Of a stretch of DNA of 64,000 nt, positions 35,240 to 47,610 are shown piece after piece. The notes beneath the pieces are model-generated. The model searched no databases, was not told the origin of the DNA, and was given only the letters and a program-made list of their open reading frames with translations. Numbering within the stretch: the first letter of the stretch is position 1; each line of letters begins with the position of its first letter. Both the position numbers and the translations under genes were made by a program. Origin of the DNA: Lonicera japonica. Taxonomy: Eukaryota > Streptophyta > Magnoliopsida > Dipsacales > Caprifoliaceae. The stretch covers positions 21,019,017 to 21,083,016 of the forward strand of contig CM038466.1 in the NCBI GenBank assembly GCA_021464415.1. Reading direction: 5' to 3'.

Positions 35240-35925
35240 AATAAATATAAATAAATAAATAAAAAACTTTTGCCAAGTTAAGTAGTGAGGAGATTAATAT
35301 TTTGTTTGGATAATCAGGAAATTAGTTTTCTCCATACAAAAGTGAAAAGTCCCCAAGAAATTTAAAAAGAAATTACTTGGATGTTACGTTTTACAGTCTT
35401 TTTGAATTGAATGGGAGGGATGGAAATGAAATAGTTAATTAGGAGGAGAAGGAATGGAATAGAATGGAAAAGAATGAGTTTAATTTTATTGTTGTTTGGA
35501 TAGTTAATGATAGAAAAGAATGGAACGAAAATAAATCTTATTTGGACAGAAAAAAGAAAATAAAGCAAAGAAATGTAATTTAATATATTATTAACAAATT
35601 AGGGTTAAATTTAAAAAAACGTAAAAAAATCATTACATTTTTTTTATTTCCCTCCCAATCCTCATAATATTTAGAAGGAAACAAAATAAAAGAATAGATG
35701 TGATTGACATTCCCTTTCGATCTCTCTTTTTCTTTTTAACTCCCTCTTATAAATTTATTCAAACGAATAAAATACAATCCTTCCTCTTCAATCTAAATAG
35801 ACAATTTCAAAGTCCACACCGTCAACTCCACACTCTTGATCAAATCTAACTTGCATTTTACGTAAACCAACACGCACCACTCTGCACATTTACCCCCAAA
35901 CCCACAATCTCTCAGTTTTCTCACA
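35240..35925. repeat. Upstream region of AAA-ATPase copy 2, with insertion
   Basis: The outer parts (35270-35394 and 35807-35925) match the DNA upstream of copy 1 (30660-30954), for instance AATTTCAAAGTCCAC and CTTGATCAAATCTAA. Between them lies about 410 bp (35396-35806) absent from copy 1, purine-rich on the left (GGAATGGAATAGAATGGA) and pyrimidine-rich on the right, as expected for a foldback MITE-type insertion. No gene is seen. Confidence 0.6.
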
Positions 35926-36083
35926 ATGTCTTCTTCTTCATCAGAATCCAAATTGACTACGGCCAAAACAGCCTTCTCCGCCGCAGGCTCCATCGCCCCA
36001 ACGGCCATGGGCCCACACCGTAATTCACAACTACTTGACCCAGGAAATCCAAGACTACTTTTATATATTTAGGAACACAAAAT

Positions 36084-36486
36084 TGTTAAATTATTTATTT
36101 GGACTAGCATAGTTAGTATTATTTATTTGATACTCATATTAATTTATATGCCAAATATTAGTTTAATAATATTGTGGGTAGGCTTTTTTTTTTGCATGGG
36201 CTCATTATAATGGGTAGGTGGGCCAATTTATTTTAATATAAGGAGAGGCGCTCTTTCCATTGTGTAGTGTAATCGATTCAATTGAGATTGCACAAACCCT
36301 AAGACAATGTGGAATAGAAATAGTTTATCTCCTCAATAGTAGACACAAGAACACGACGACTATGGATTAATCTATATCAGGTAATCCTTGATTATAATAC
36401 TTATGCGTAGTATTGATTGTTTGTACATGCTGCAATTTAGGATTATTACTCAAAATTAATATAACAATTATAGATCTTTGTTTTCA
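36084..36486 (+). repeat. Copia 5' LTR
   Basis: It starts TGTTAAATTATTTATTTGG and ends TTTTCA, followed within three bases by the tRNA-Met primer-binding site. By eye it is over 90 percent identical to the 3' LTR, with scattered substitutions and short indels, so the insertion is not recent. Confidence 0.92.
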
Positions 36487-37810
36487 ATTGGTATCAGAGG
36501 AGGTTAATCTTAATTTGTAGCTGTAAACAATATTTATCAATTGTTGTAATATTTTATTGTTATGTATATACATATACATATATATGTATTGATATATATA
36601 ATAGAAGCATATATATGTACTCTTATATAGTATATATATTAATATATTAATCGCACCTGTTTTTTTTATCATCCCGCTTGCGGCTGTATATATATTTATA
36701 CATATATATATATATTAATCGTACATAGTATATATATATATATATATTAATATGTTAATCGTACATAGTATATATATTAATATGTTAATCGCATATATAT
36801 ATATATATTAATCGTATATAGTATATATATTGATAAATTAATCTCCATGGCTTATTTTTCTCCCTTGAGCCCTCCATGCCTTATAAGAAGGTATTGACAG
36901 TTTATTTTTCTCCATTGAGCAGTCCATGGAGTTTTCCTCTATTCAAAAGTTTTTTTTTTTTATTTTTTGGTTCCGTGTTCAAAAGATCCAAAATCTCGTT
37001 TTGATTAAAAATAATAATAATAAAAAAAAATTGAGGAAGATGAACAGTGCCGGCGCGTGAACAGCACAGTAAAGTAGTAGACACCTCCTGCGCGTGCTGG
37101 CGCGTGTGATTCTGCTTTGGTTTCTTATTTTGGCGCATATGCTTCTATTATATTTATTTTGGTTCCTTGATTAATATTATGTTTAATTTTCAAATATTTA
37201 AAAATGCAGTAAATATCAATATTTAGTAATATTTATTTTCTCTCTTTTATTGTTAAATATTAATTGATCTAGTAAATATTTAAATATTTGAAATAAATAT
37301 TGTAATCTCAGAATTTGATGATGAAATTATTTATGTGTGTTATTAGTATTATTGACTACCTTTTATATAATGTTTGGCTACATAAATTATTTCGGTGTCG
37401 TCTCATGCTCTTAGCTTTATTTAATATTTAATTTTGGGATTGTTTAGGACTGTTTTGACATGATTGTGCACTCACCTATCGTGGGACCAATCGTGACAAA
37501 ATGTTAGTATTTATTATGATTTTTAGATTCTATTTTGGGGATCATATTAATATTGCACTTACCCTATCGGTTAGTCCTTATTAATGTGAATCATAAGACT
37601 TGTGATATTAATCGATTATTACAGCTTTGGAGTTTAAATATCCTATCGATATTAGCTTCAAGGGCGTAATTTTGATGTTTGTAGAAGTTACTTGTGCGTT
37701 ATAATTCGGGATCCTTAGGCGGGATTACAATGGCATAAGCGCTCAATTGTGGTTTATGTTTAATTTGATAGATATCGATATTCTTTTATATACCAGCATT
37801 GCCTATGCAA

Positions 37811-38437
37811 ATGAATGCCTTAACTAGGCTAAACGGGACCAATTATTAGGACTGGTTTGAGTCTCTAAGGCTATTTCTTGCTGTGTTTAACGTGGATTTG
37901 GCCTTCATTGAGAGTGAGCCTGCTGAGCCCAGGGCCACTTCTTCTGCTGTTAATAGGGCAAAATATGAGAAATGGGGACACTCTAACAAGGTGTGTTTGA
38001 TGACAATCAAATACACCATGGGCAAGACAATCAAAGCGAGCATTTGCGACACTGATAATGACAGAGAATTTTTCACGACTGTAGGTGAAAAGTTTAAGAA
38101 ATTTGACAAGTTTAAAAAATCCACCTACCTCACTTTGTTGGCAAAGACCAAATATGATGGTGTTAGTGGTGTTCATGAACATTTGATGAAACTTGTTAAC
38201 TGGTTCAACAAGCTGAAATCTATGAAAGTGGAGTTGGGAGAGGATTTTCCAGTTTGGCAGGTTTCTGATCAGCATTCTAGTCAAAATTCTGGGGAAGTTT
38301 CTGGAAAGCTTAAATCCAAATTCAATGAAAAGTGTAAGTTTTGTGACACACATGGGCATAAGCAAGCTGATTGTTGGAAGTTTAAAAATTGGCTTGAGAA
38401 TAAGAAAGGAGTTCAGAAGCAGGCGGAGGCCAAGTGA
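37811..38437 (+). pseudogene. Copia gag (nucleocapsid), shortened
   Basis: ATG at 37811 opens MNALTRLNGTNY, then an in-frame TAG (37847-37849), then DWFESLRLFLAVF, the usual start of Copia gag. It ends with a CCHC zinc knuckle CKFCDTHGHKQADCW near residue 172-186, which would bind RNA in the particle. The stretch between GEDFPVWQV and the knuckle is shorter than usual, indicating an internal deletion, and the aspartic protease that should follow has no D-S/T-G motif left. Confidence 0.85.
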
Positions 38438-38499
38438 GGGAGAAATGATGATCACTGTTAGGAATGAAGCTAGTGTGGCAGTTGAGCATTTAGGAGTTA

Positions 38500-41460
38500 T
38501 CTCTTTAAAGTTTTCTACATGACATGTTTTAATTTTAAAGGATACAGTTTATGTTCCTTCTATGAGAAGAAATTTGATTTTTATTTCTGTGTTGGATAGT
38601 TGTGGCTACCCTTTCCATTTTAGTAATAAATAGATTTCCTTGTTTTATGATTCAGCTGTTGTTGGTTCTGGGATTTTATGTGATAGTTTGTATATGTTGG
38701 ATGTTCATTCTATTCCTGATGAGCAACAAACTTTGGTTGTCAACACGGTTGTTGGAGCGGAACGTGGTAGGGTTGCTGAAAATTCTTCCATATTGTGGTA
38801 TAAACGCTTAGGACATATATCCAGGGATAGGATGCATAGATTAATCAAAGAAGGTATTCTGCATAGTCTAGATTTTTTTGATTTTGATACATGTGTTGAT
38901 TGTATAAAGGAAAAACTTACTGCTAAAGATAGAAAATGAGGGGTTACCATAAAAGAGAAAGTATTACAGTTGATTCATACATATATTTGTGGACCTCTTA
39001 CTCCTGCTGTTATGGGTGGTTTTAGGTATTTCATTACTTTCATTGACGATTTCTCTAGGTATGGTTAGATAGATTTGCTTCATGAGAAATCTGAATCTTT
39101 GGATGCCTTTAAGACATTCAAGGTTGCTGCTGAATTGAAACTTGGTAAGAAGATTAAGTGTGTAAGGTCTAATAGGGGAGGTGAATTTTATGGAAGATAT
39201 GATGAGACTGGCAAAAATCCTGGTCCACCTCAACAAAATGGGGTTGCTGAAAGGCTGAACCGTACCCTTATAGACATGGTAAGATGCATACTTAGCCATT
39301 AAACTCTTCCAGAGTTCTTATGGGGCGATGCTTGGAAAACAGCTACATATATCTTGAACCATGTTCCAAGTAAATCTGTTGCCAAGACTCCTTATGAGCT
39401 GATGCCTGGAAGAAGGCCGAGTTTGAAGCATTTTCGTGCTTGGGGATGTAAGGCAGAAGTGAGGCCGTATAATCCATAAATGAAGAAACTAGATCTTATA
39501 ACCATTAGTGGTTATTTCATCGGGTATTGCATTGGCTCAAGAGGATCTAGGTTTTATTGTCCTTCTAATACTACTAGAGTCATTGAATCTGATCGAGCAA
39601 TTTATTTTGAGAATGAGTTAGAGTATAATGAGAGCCTAATGCCGCGCACTATTGATTTTAGAGATGAGAGTGTTGTTATTCCTACACCTTTTGTTCCCCC
39701 TTCAGCGGAAGAAGCACATGTTCTTACTCATGATGATAATGTTGATCATATCAATGATGTTAATCTTCCTCAACAACAAGTTGATAATGATGAACAAGAT
39801 CAAGTTGAAGACTTAGTTCCACCTAGAAGATCGGAGAGACCTCCCAAGCCTACAAGGACCACTAAATTTAGAGATTATTTCATTTATTTACAAGCACATG
39901 AATTTTTTTCAAGTGGGGATTCGGATTATATTTTTTTTCAAGAGGGTATTTTTAGCTCTTCCAATTCTCAGTGGGTGAAAGCTATGGAGGATCTGGCATT
40001 AATGAGAAAGAATAATGTTTGGGAGCTGGTGGAATTACGTGCAGCCTGTAAGACCGTTAGATATAAGTGGGTTTTCAAGACCAAACGGGATGCTAAGGAC
40101 AAAATTAAAAGATACAAAGCTAGATTTGTTGCTAAAGGATATAATCAAAGGGAAGGCATTGATTATAAGGAGACATTTTCCCCAGTCTCTACCAAAGACT
40201 CCTTTCGTTTTGTGATGGCACTTGTGGCTCATTTCGACTTAGAGCTGCATCAGATGGGTGTTAAAACTGCTTTCTGAATGGTGATTTATATGAGGATGTG
40301 CACATGGATTAACCTGATGATTTCAAAAAGAATGGCAAGGAGCACTTGGTGTGTAAATTAAAAATGTCCATCTATGGACTGAAGCAGGCCTCTAGACAGT
40401 GGTACTTGAAATTTGATGGGATCATTTGCTCTCTTAGATTTATAGAAAATACCATTGATCAGTGCATTTATCTGAAGAAAAGTGGGAGCAAATTCATTAT
40501 ACTTGTCTTGTATGTTGATGATATTCTTCTAGCTAGTAACGATCTAAATTTTCTGCTTGAGACTAAGCAGATGTTGATTGCTCATTTCGATATGAAAGAT
40601 CTTGGTGACACTTATTTTGTTTTGGGCATTGAAATTCATCGTGACCGATCTCGTGGTGTTCTTGGCTTATCCCAGAAGAACTACATTGATAGAGTTCTAA
40701 ACAGGTTCAACATGAAATCTTGTAATCCGTGTGCTACACCCATTCAAAAGGGTGAGAGACTCTCTAATACCCAATGTCCTCGAAATGATAAAGAAAGAAC
40801 AAAAATGGAGAAAGTCCCGTATGCTTCTGCTGTTAGCAGTCTCATGTATGCCCAAGTTTATACACGCCCTAATATTGCCTTGGTGATTGGTGTACTTGGG
40901 AGATACTTAAGCAAGCCTGGTATAGGTCATTGGCAAGCTGTCAAACGAGTTATGATGTATCTACAAGGTACCAAGGATCATTTGCTTACTTATGAGGTGA
41001 CAGGTTATTCTGACTCTGATTATGGTGGCTGTCTAAATGACCATAAATCCACATCTGGATACGTTTTCATGTTGGCATGAGGAGTTGTCTTTTGGAAAAG
41101 TGTCAAACAAACACTCATAGTTACCTCGACTATGGAAGTAGAGTATATAGTGTGTTATGAGGCTATCCGTCAGACCATGTGGTTGAGGAACTTTATTTCT
41201 GAGTTTCATATTGTGGATAGCATCTCTAGGCCTCTAACCATATATTGTGATAATTTTGCTGTAGTATGTTTCTCTCAAAACAATAAGAACTCCAAACGTT
41301 CAAATCATTTTGATACTAAGTATATGTTTGTCAGAGAAAAGGTTCAGTAGTTTTCAAACTCATGTTGAGCACATATCTACAGAACTTATGTTGGCAGATC
41401 CACTAACCAAGGGCTTAACTGTTAAAGCCTTTGTAAATCATGTAATTCGTGTGGGTATTG
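38500..41460 (+). pseudogene. Copia pol (integrase, RT, RNase H), decayed
   Basis: In order: pre-integrase region (VYVPSMRRNLISISVL, then LWYKRLGHISRDRMHRL) at 38540-38940; integrase core (FITFIDDFSRYG, NGVAERLNRTL) at 38985-39300, with SNRGGEF where the catalytic Asp of SDRGGE is expected; integrase C-terminal part to 39640; reverse transcriptase (KWVFKTKRDAKDKIKRYKAR, LKQASRQWY, active site YVDD) at 39970-40600; RNase H (YSDSDYGGCLNDHKSTSG) at 40990-41080, running on to about 41450. Stops at 38938, 39067, 39301 and 39478 and frameshifts near 40275 and 41345 inactivate it. Confidence 0.9.
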
Positions 41461-42037
41461 TGAGATCTTTTAATTTTTTGGGTTAGTGGGAGTTTATATT
41501 GTAATGTGAAGCAACATTATATCTTATTATTATGTCTCGAGACTTCTCTTGAATAAATTATTGTTACAATTATTGTTACAATTATTGTTATCATTATTGT
41601 GATTATTACTATTGTTGTTGTCGTATAATATTATCATCCTGCGCAGTTTTATTGATTTATGGCATGTTGTTTGGAGACATTTCGGACCCAGTCTCATGTT
41701 GTATTATGCTGATATATTATTAGAGATCTTGGCAAGCATTGTGGGCAGATGCTGGGCCATTTTGATTTTGGGATAGCATGATGTGATCACATTTTGTATG
41801 CTTTTCCACATCCCACTATTTTGTTGGGTCACAGAGATATGTCTGTGGCTGGTGTATATATGATGTCAGTACCCCTATCGGGAATGATTTTCTATATCAC
41901 TATGGTGCTTATGATCTCATTTTGGACCAATTGTTGAAAATGCTTGCTCTATTTTGGCATCTTATTGTGGCCACATATTGTAGAATTAATCTGAGTATTG
42001 TTTTGATAATTTGACGTATGCAGTCCAAGTGAGAGAT

Positions 42038-42443
42038 TGTTAGATTATTTATTTGGACTAGCACAGTTATCATTATTTATTTGATACTCATATTAATTTA
42101 TATGTCAAATATTAGAGTATAATATTGTGGGTAGGCTTTCTTTTTGTATGGGCTCATTATAATGCGTAGGTGGGCTCATTTATTTTAATATAAGGAGAGG
42201 CTCCTATCTCTTTCCATTGTGTAGTGTAATTGACCCATTGAGATTGCACAAACCTTAAAGGCACTGTGGAATAGAGATAATTTCTCTCCTCAATAGCAGA
42301 CACAAGAACACGACGACTATGGATTAATCTATATCAGGCAATCCTTGATTATAATACTTATGCGTATTATTGATTGTTTATACATGCTGCAATTTAGGAT
42401 TATTACTCGAAATTAATATAGCAAATATAGATCCTTGTTTTCA
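42038..42443 (+). repeat. Copia 3' LTR
   Basis: It starts TGTTAGATTATTTATTTGG, preceded by a purine-rich AAGTGAGAGAT tract, and ends TTTTCA before the AAAAC flank. It is collinear with the 5' LTR. Confidence 0.92.
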
Positions 42444-44198
42444 AAAACTTGTTAAATTGTTTCTCGAACCAATTAACGATGTCCATTTACGAGTTCGAGG
42501 GCCTCGTCAACGACGAAATATATGAGGCTGCCGAACTTTATTTGACAACCAGAATCTCCCCTAATACGCTCCACCTCAAAGTCAGCAAACTCGAGAAAGA
42601 AAAGAACATAACAGCGCGGCCATGGAAAGGAACCAGGAACTCGCTGACCAATACAATGGTACTAAATTTAAGTGGATTTGGGTATGTCAAAAAGTCAACT
42701 CATCTATAGAATTTTACAATCCTCGGGATTTGAACTTGACCCTCAGATCTGAGGTTCAATCCTTTCAACTAACATTTCACAAAAAAACATAAAGATTCTG
42801 TCACGGAATCTTACTCGCTTTATATCTTGAAAGAAGCAAAGGTGAAGAAAAATGAGAACAGGACCGTGAAGATCTTCACCATAGACACAAATTATGGGTT
42901 TGCATGGACCTTGCTGAATTTGGACCACCCGGGGACTTTGACACGGTGGCAATGGATTTGGAAGTGAAAAAAATGGTGATGAAGGATTTGGAAAGGTTTG
43001 TGAAGAGGAGAGAGTATTATAGAAAGGTAGGTAAGGCTTGAAAGAGAGGGTAATTGTTACACGGACCGCCAGGTAACGGGAAATCAAGCTTGATTGCGGC
43101 TATGGAAAATTATTTGAAATTTGATATATATGATTTGGAGTTGACCGTTATTAGGCATAGGAAACTTTTGGCTAACTGGTCGATATTGGTGGTGGAGGAC
43201 ATTGATTGCACTATTGAGTTGCATGATAGGTTGGTTTCAGCTTCTCCTAAGAATAATCAAGAACCTCATCAGGAAGAAGAAAACAAGGTTTGTCTTCAGG
43301 TTTTGGGGTATTTTAATTTTTCTTTTAATATCTTATAGTCTAATTCAAATGAATTTCCATCGGAACGTTGCTACATGAAAGAGGAGTGGGACTTAAAAAG
43401 GTGACTTCGTATGGGTACGTTAAAGTGATATGCATATTTGATTGTGTTGATTTAGTGAAAATGGCATTCTAATTTAGATCGAGTTTCAATTAAAATGAAT
43501 CGGACTGTATTATTTGTAAACTAGACCGGTCTTGTCTGAATTGAAATTCTCTACCCATTTATTAAACAAAATGTGCATATATGGCTGAAGCTCCTTTTCA
43601 TCCTACACTAATCCGACACATCGCTAGGTCTACTCCCATCCATCCATCCACCCACCAACAAATAAATAAATTTATGATATATAGTCACTGTTTGAGTCAC
43701 AAAATCCAGTCGCCCTAAAATTACTCGATTGTAACACACACCATTTTTGCAGGTGACTGTCAGGTATTCTCAACTTCATTGATGGTCTGTGATGGAGTTG
43801 TGGGGACGAGCGAATCATAGTGCTCACCACTTATCAAAAAGAAAAGCTCGACCCTACATTGTTATGGCCTGGTCGCATGGACCTTCGCTTCCACATGTCT
43901 TATTGTACCCCTTGCGGATTCAAACTTCTTGCAGCTAATTACTTTAACCTTAAACACAATGAAATTTTGGAGAGATTGAGGAGCTGATTAGAACAATGGA
44001 GGTAAATCCTGCTGAGGTGGCTGAGCAGTTGTTGAAGAATGATGATCCTGATGTTTCTCTTAGTGGCCTAATTGATTTTCTTCATATGAAGGAGATTAAA
44101 GAGGTGAAGATAAAAGAAAGTACAACTAGAGTTGATTGAGAAGGAAAAAGAGAGCAATAAAGAAGAAATTAAAATCAGTTGTGCAGTCTAATGATTAG

Positions 44199-44764
44199 GA
44201 GCCACTGTTCAGATTTGAAGGAATAGTAGGGAAAGAAGAGGAAATACCGAAATAGTAAATTCATGTACTTGGACTGGATTTTCTTCATTATCAGTATTTT
44301 AATTGACAATTAGTTGAATTAGTTTCTTACTCTTTTTTTAGGTGTATTTCTGATGTGATCAAAATTGGAAGGATGAAAGAGTGTTCTATGGCATACGTAC
44401 AGAATGAGCTAAATTTTGCAATGTTAGCTCAATTGCAGCCAATTTTAACAATAAAAATGAAACACTAGGGCTGAAACTACAATGTATAAGTGGAAGTTGT
44501 GGAACTACTAATATGAGATGGAGGAAGTAAATATACGGGACTTAGGATTAGGATTGTCATCAACAGACTAAATATGGACTAGATCACGCTATATTCAAAT
44601 TCAATAGATATTGAAATTGAAGTCGATTTGATAAGTTAAACCGATAGATAAATAAAATATTATCTGAATTTGATACCAAATAAATATATGATATGAACAC
44701 TGAACGCCGGATCTAAAAATTAAAAACTTATTAGGCTATATAAATCAACACCATACTCTTTACA
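44199..44764. other. Intergenic between AAA-ATPase copies 2 and 3
   Basis: The first 60 bp match the 3' flank of copy 1 (CAGATT-GAAGGAATA). The rest is AT-rich with no gene seen. Confidence 0.4.
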
Positions 44765-45444
44765 TGCCAAGAAAGACCAATACAATGGCGCCCACCGGTC
44801 TGAGTCTAACTCACCATAATCAGCATCAATTCACCATCGACTGGTCCGCGCACATAGTAACGATATTGTCCCTAACTTGTTTTCACTTAGAAGGCCTTGT
44901 TACTATGTGGTGACAGTCCCTACCTTATATGCTCATTTTGAGTTCTACAATTTTTCTACGTGGGATCAATGGTTTGAGCCAACAATTTTTAACACAAAAT
45001 CCAGTCAACCATGGACTTTTACAATCCTTGCCATATGAGCTCCACTCTCAGATCTGAAGTTCCATCGTTTCAAATAACATTTCATAAAAAAACAAAGACA
45101 TGGTCCTCACTTCTTACTTGCCTTAAATTTTAGAAGCAGCAAGGGCGAAAGAAAACAAGGACAAGGCCATGAGGCTCTTTACAACAAACACATATAAAAC
45201 ACGTTCGGATGGATCTCCTTGGGCTTCAGTACATCTAGACCACCCTGCAACTTTTGACATGGTAGAGATGGAGCCTGACGCTAAGGAGATGGTGATGAAG
45301 GATTTGGAGAGGTTTGTAAAGAGGAGAGAGTATTACAGGAAGGTTGGTAAGGCCCGGAAGAGAGGGTACTTCTTGTATGGATCACCTGGTACCAGAAAGT
45401 CGAGCTTGATTGATCATGGCTATGGCTAATTATTTGAATTTTGA
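44765..45444 (+). pseudogene. AAA-ATPase copy 3, fragment
   Basis: Remnants begin with GACCAATACAATGG (44776), are broken by about 230 bp of foreign DNA that contains an inverted repeat (CACATAGTAAC against GTTACTATGTG), and resume near 45006 with GACTTTTACAATCCTTGCC. The readable part (45169-45429) matches LDHPATFD, KEMVMKDLERF and RREYYRKVGKA. Its Walker A is altered to GSPGTRKSS, in which the last Gly is replaced by Arg, and the frame is lost directly after it. The N-terminal domain is missing. Homology stops at TTTGA (45440-45444), where P450 intron sequence takes over. Confidence 0.8.
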
Positions 45445-46345
45445 CAAATTTTGTCATATGCACAAACAAATAAATGAGACGAGCCTAATCAAGCAATTCT
45501 GGGATTTTTCGAGCTCAGTTCGTCTAGCAAATGAGTCTTTATATGTGACTTGATCTCCATTTGTTAAATTAGCAACCGAGCTCGAGCCAAGCTTTAAACT
45601 AACCAAATTCATGCTGTTAACGAACAACTGTTTGTTTGTTAGTAGCAAATGGTTACAAACTTCAAACTCTAATATAATGTGGTGTCATTTTCTCTTTGCA
45701 AGACATGTTCCCCTTTAATATTTTGATATCTTTCTTTCCATTACTATTTATCCTTCACATCGGTTCTAGTTTATAGAAGATTTTCATATCTTTCTTTCCA
45801 TTACTATTTCTACTTTACACCGGTTCTAGTTTTATAGAAGCAAAATCTTAGGGTGTTTGAATGCACTACTTTTCCTTGGAAATTGCGTAGAACTTGCTTT
45901 GAAGTAATTTCCCCATGTTCCATGGAGTTCAAAAGCACTTGCCCTTTAGGTGTTCGTTTTCAAGCTAAAACAAAATAGTTACTAGGAAATCACCGGCGAG
46001 CTTACCTTTCAAAACAGGAAATGATAGCATGGCATCGGAAACAGCTATACTTACAATCTCTTTCGATTTGTTTTAGCAAGGCGGCATCTGTGATGCTCAT
46101 CAGCATATCGCACATCGCTTCAAATGCTATATATCTGCATTAAACATCCACTGAGGTTAGTATCCGAATTACTTGTAACTCTTGAGCTATACTCTTTTTT
46201 TTTTTTTTTTCTGAATTAGTTTAAATTGTTTATCATGTTAGCTTGGCATATATGTTAGTACTTTTATATTGTTTAATTCATTATCATGATGTAGCAATGT
46301 TGGCAAGTTTTTCTTCTTTTCTAGATTTGAGACGTTTGTTCACAA
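45440..46345 (-). pseudogene. P450 fragment (intron 3, exon 3, part of intron 2)
   Basis: Collinear with 18634-19490 of the intact P450. The exon 3 remnant lies at about 46003-46140. The part coding for MIPGTRYYKGIK is mostly deleted next to the donor side, and short insertions disrupt the rest, so it could not be spliced and read. The flanking intron still shows the right part of the MITE seen at 18512-18842. Exons 1 and 2 are absent: after about 46375 the sequence continues with DNA matching 21705 onward. Confidence 0.8.
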
Positions 46346-46841
46346 GTAGATCGATATCTAATTGTAATATAGGTATTTTTTTTTCGGTTACATAACATTG
46401 CTATGTGAAATATTGTGTCATAAAGTGGATCACTAATTGTGGTCATTAAATAATGTCTCCATTAGTGTGCAAAAAGTTAAATTTAAAGTGCCTAAGCCTG
46501 ACGCAGCCTACAAATTGAAAACAGTGATGTTGCGTACCTGACTTTGACATAATGCAATTTTTTTTCCCTAGAGCAGAAAACAAATAATACAACTTTAAAG
46601 GCTTTTGTAAGTCATGTGAATATACCTTGTGGTCAACGGCAAGCTCAGTTCCATTCTGTTATTAATTTGTACAAAAAAAAATTAATGAAAAAGGCCATGT
46701 GAATATAATTTAGTTTAAGGGGTACATTTTAAACCAAATTTCGTAAAAAAACTCATTTGTTTGACCTCCCAAAATATTTAATGAATAACTTAAGATCCTT
46801 AAGTTAGGACCTTACTTGAATTTTACCTTTAGTTTAATTAA

Positions 46842-47161
46842 GGCATCGTTTGGTTATTGGATTTAAGCACTTGGGAAATGAAAGTCTTTCATTTCTTTTG
46901 TTTGGTAAGCACAAATTTTGAAAACACTTTCTTGACGAAGGGGAGAGTAGGGGTAAGTCATTCCTCTCAAAACTCATGTAATTGATTTTTTTTTGTTATT
47001 TTCCAGCATTTATTACAAAAGTTTTGGACAACAATACCCTTGCCTAAATATTTTTCATACTTTACCAAACACAAGAAAGAAAACTTGATAGGAACTTTAG
47101 TTTCCCACATACATAGAAAAGATAAGGGGATTGATTTCCCTTCAATGAACCAAACGCAGCC
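46842..47161. mobile_element. Tourist-like MITE, 320 bp, TSD TAA
   Basis: The inverted termini are GGCATCGTTTGGTTATTGG and, at the right read inward, GGCTGCGTTTGGTTCATTG. TAA flanks both ends (46839-46841, 47162-47164). The sequence is absent from the paralogous site near 22200-22240. Three-base TAA/TTA duplications are typical of PIF/Harbinger (Tourist) elements. Confidence 0.75.
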
Positions 47162-47610
47162 TAAGTTCCATCTCTCTCTCTCTCTCTTTGTTCCATCTTA
47201 AAGGCGCCTTGGAAATGCGTATATAGACATTCATCTCAAAGGGGTCTCATCTCACAAAAATAAAATTTTGGGGTCAACAATCTTATAGCCTGTTTATATT
47301 CTTTTCGTCTTAATATATGATGGAAAGATTTTATGCTCGATCCACATGACCGTAATTATTGAACTTGGTAGTTATGTCCACTATTATGGTGGTTGTATGT
47401 CTACCTTTTTGATGGTGGTTATGGATTAGTGCCGTATATATATATATATAATCCATTTAAAAGTTATCACTTTATATCAAAATAAATAAATAAATAAAAA
47501 AATCTAAGCCAACGAGAATTTAGTGAGTTAGTAGGTATTCAAATACTTCATTTATAAGGTTTATGTTGAAAACTCGCATGTTAGAATTACCCTTCTTGCC
47601 TAAACATTAA

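Larger units (their letters stand above)
36084..42443 (+). mobile_element. Ty1/Copia LTR retrotransposon, 6.36 kb, degenerate
   Basis: Two LTRs of about 403 and 406 bp bound an internal region with gag, integrase, reverse transcriptase and RNase H in the Copia order (integrase before reverse transcriptase). A primer-binding site TGGTATCAGAGG follows the left LTR at 36489. The flanks AAAAT and AAAAC fit a 5-bp target duplication with one change. The target was AAA-ATPase copy 2; copy 1 shows the unoccupied sequence. Stops and frameshifts in every domain make it inactive. AT-rich minisatellite-like sequence (36540-36850, repeated TTAATCGTACATAGTATATA) fills the 5' leader. Confidence 0.95.
35926..44198 (+). 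pseudogene. AAA-ATPase (BCS1/OM66-like) copy 2, split by Copia
   Basis: The start (ATG 35926) matches copy 1, but two bases are lost near 36009, shifting the frame. After TAGGAACACAAAAT the coding sequence is cut by the Copia element (36084-42443) and resumes at 42444. A further shift lies at about 42612 near the site where copy 1 has its hAT element, and stops occur near 43041 and 43051. The AAA core is recognisable: Walker A is GPPGNGKSS, Walker B ILVVEDIDC. The second exon (from about 43753) has a 1-base loss at its start, and the LLRPGRMD box is changed to LLWPGRMD. The copy ends at TAG 44196-44198. It is clearly dead, and more decayed than copy 1. Confidence 0.85.
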
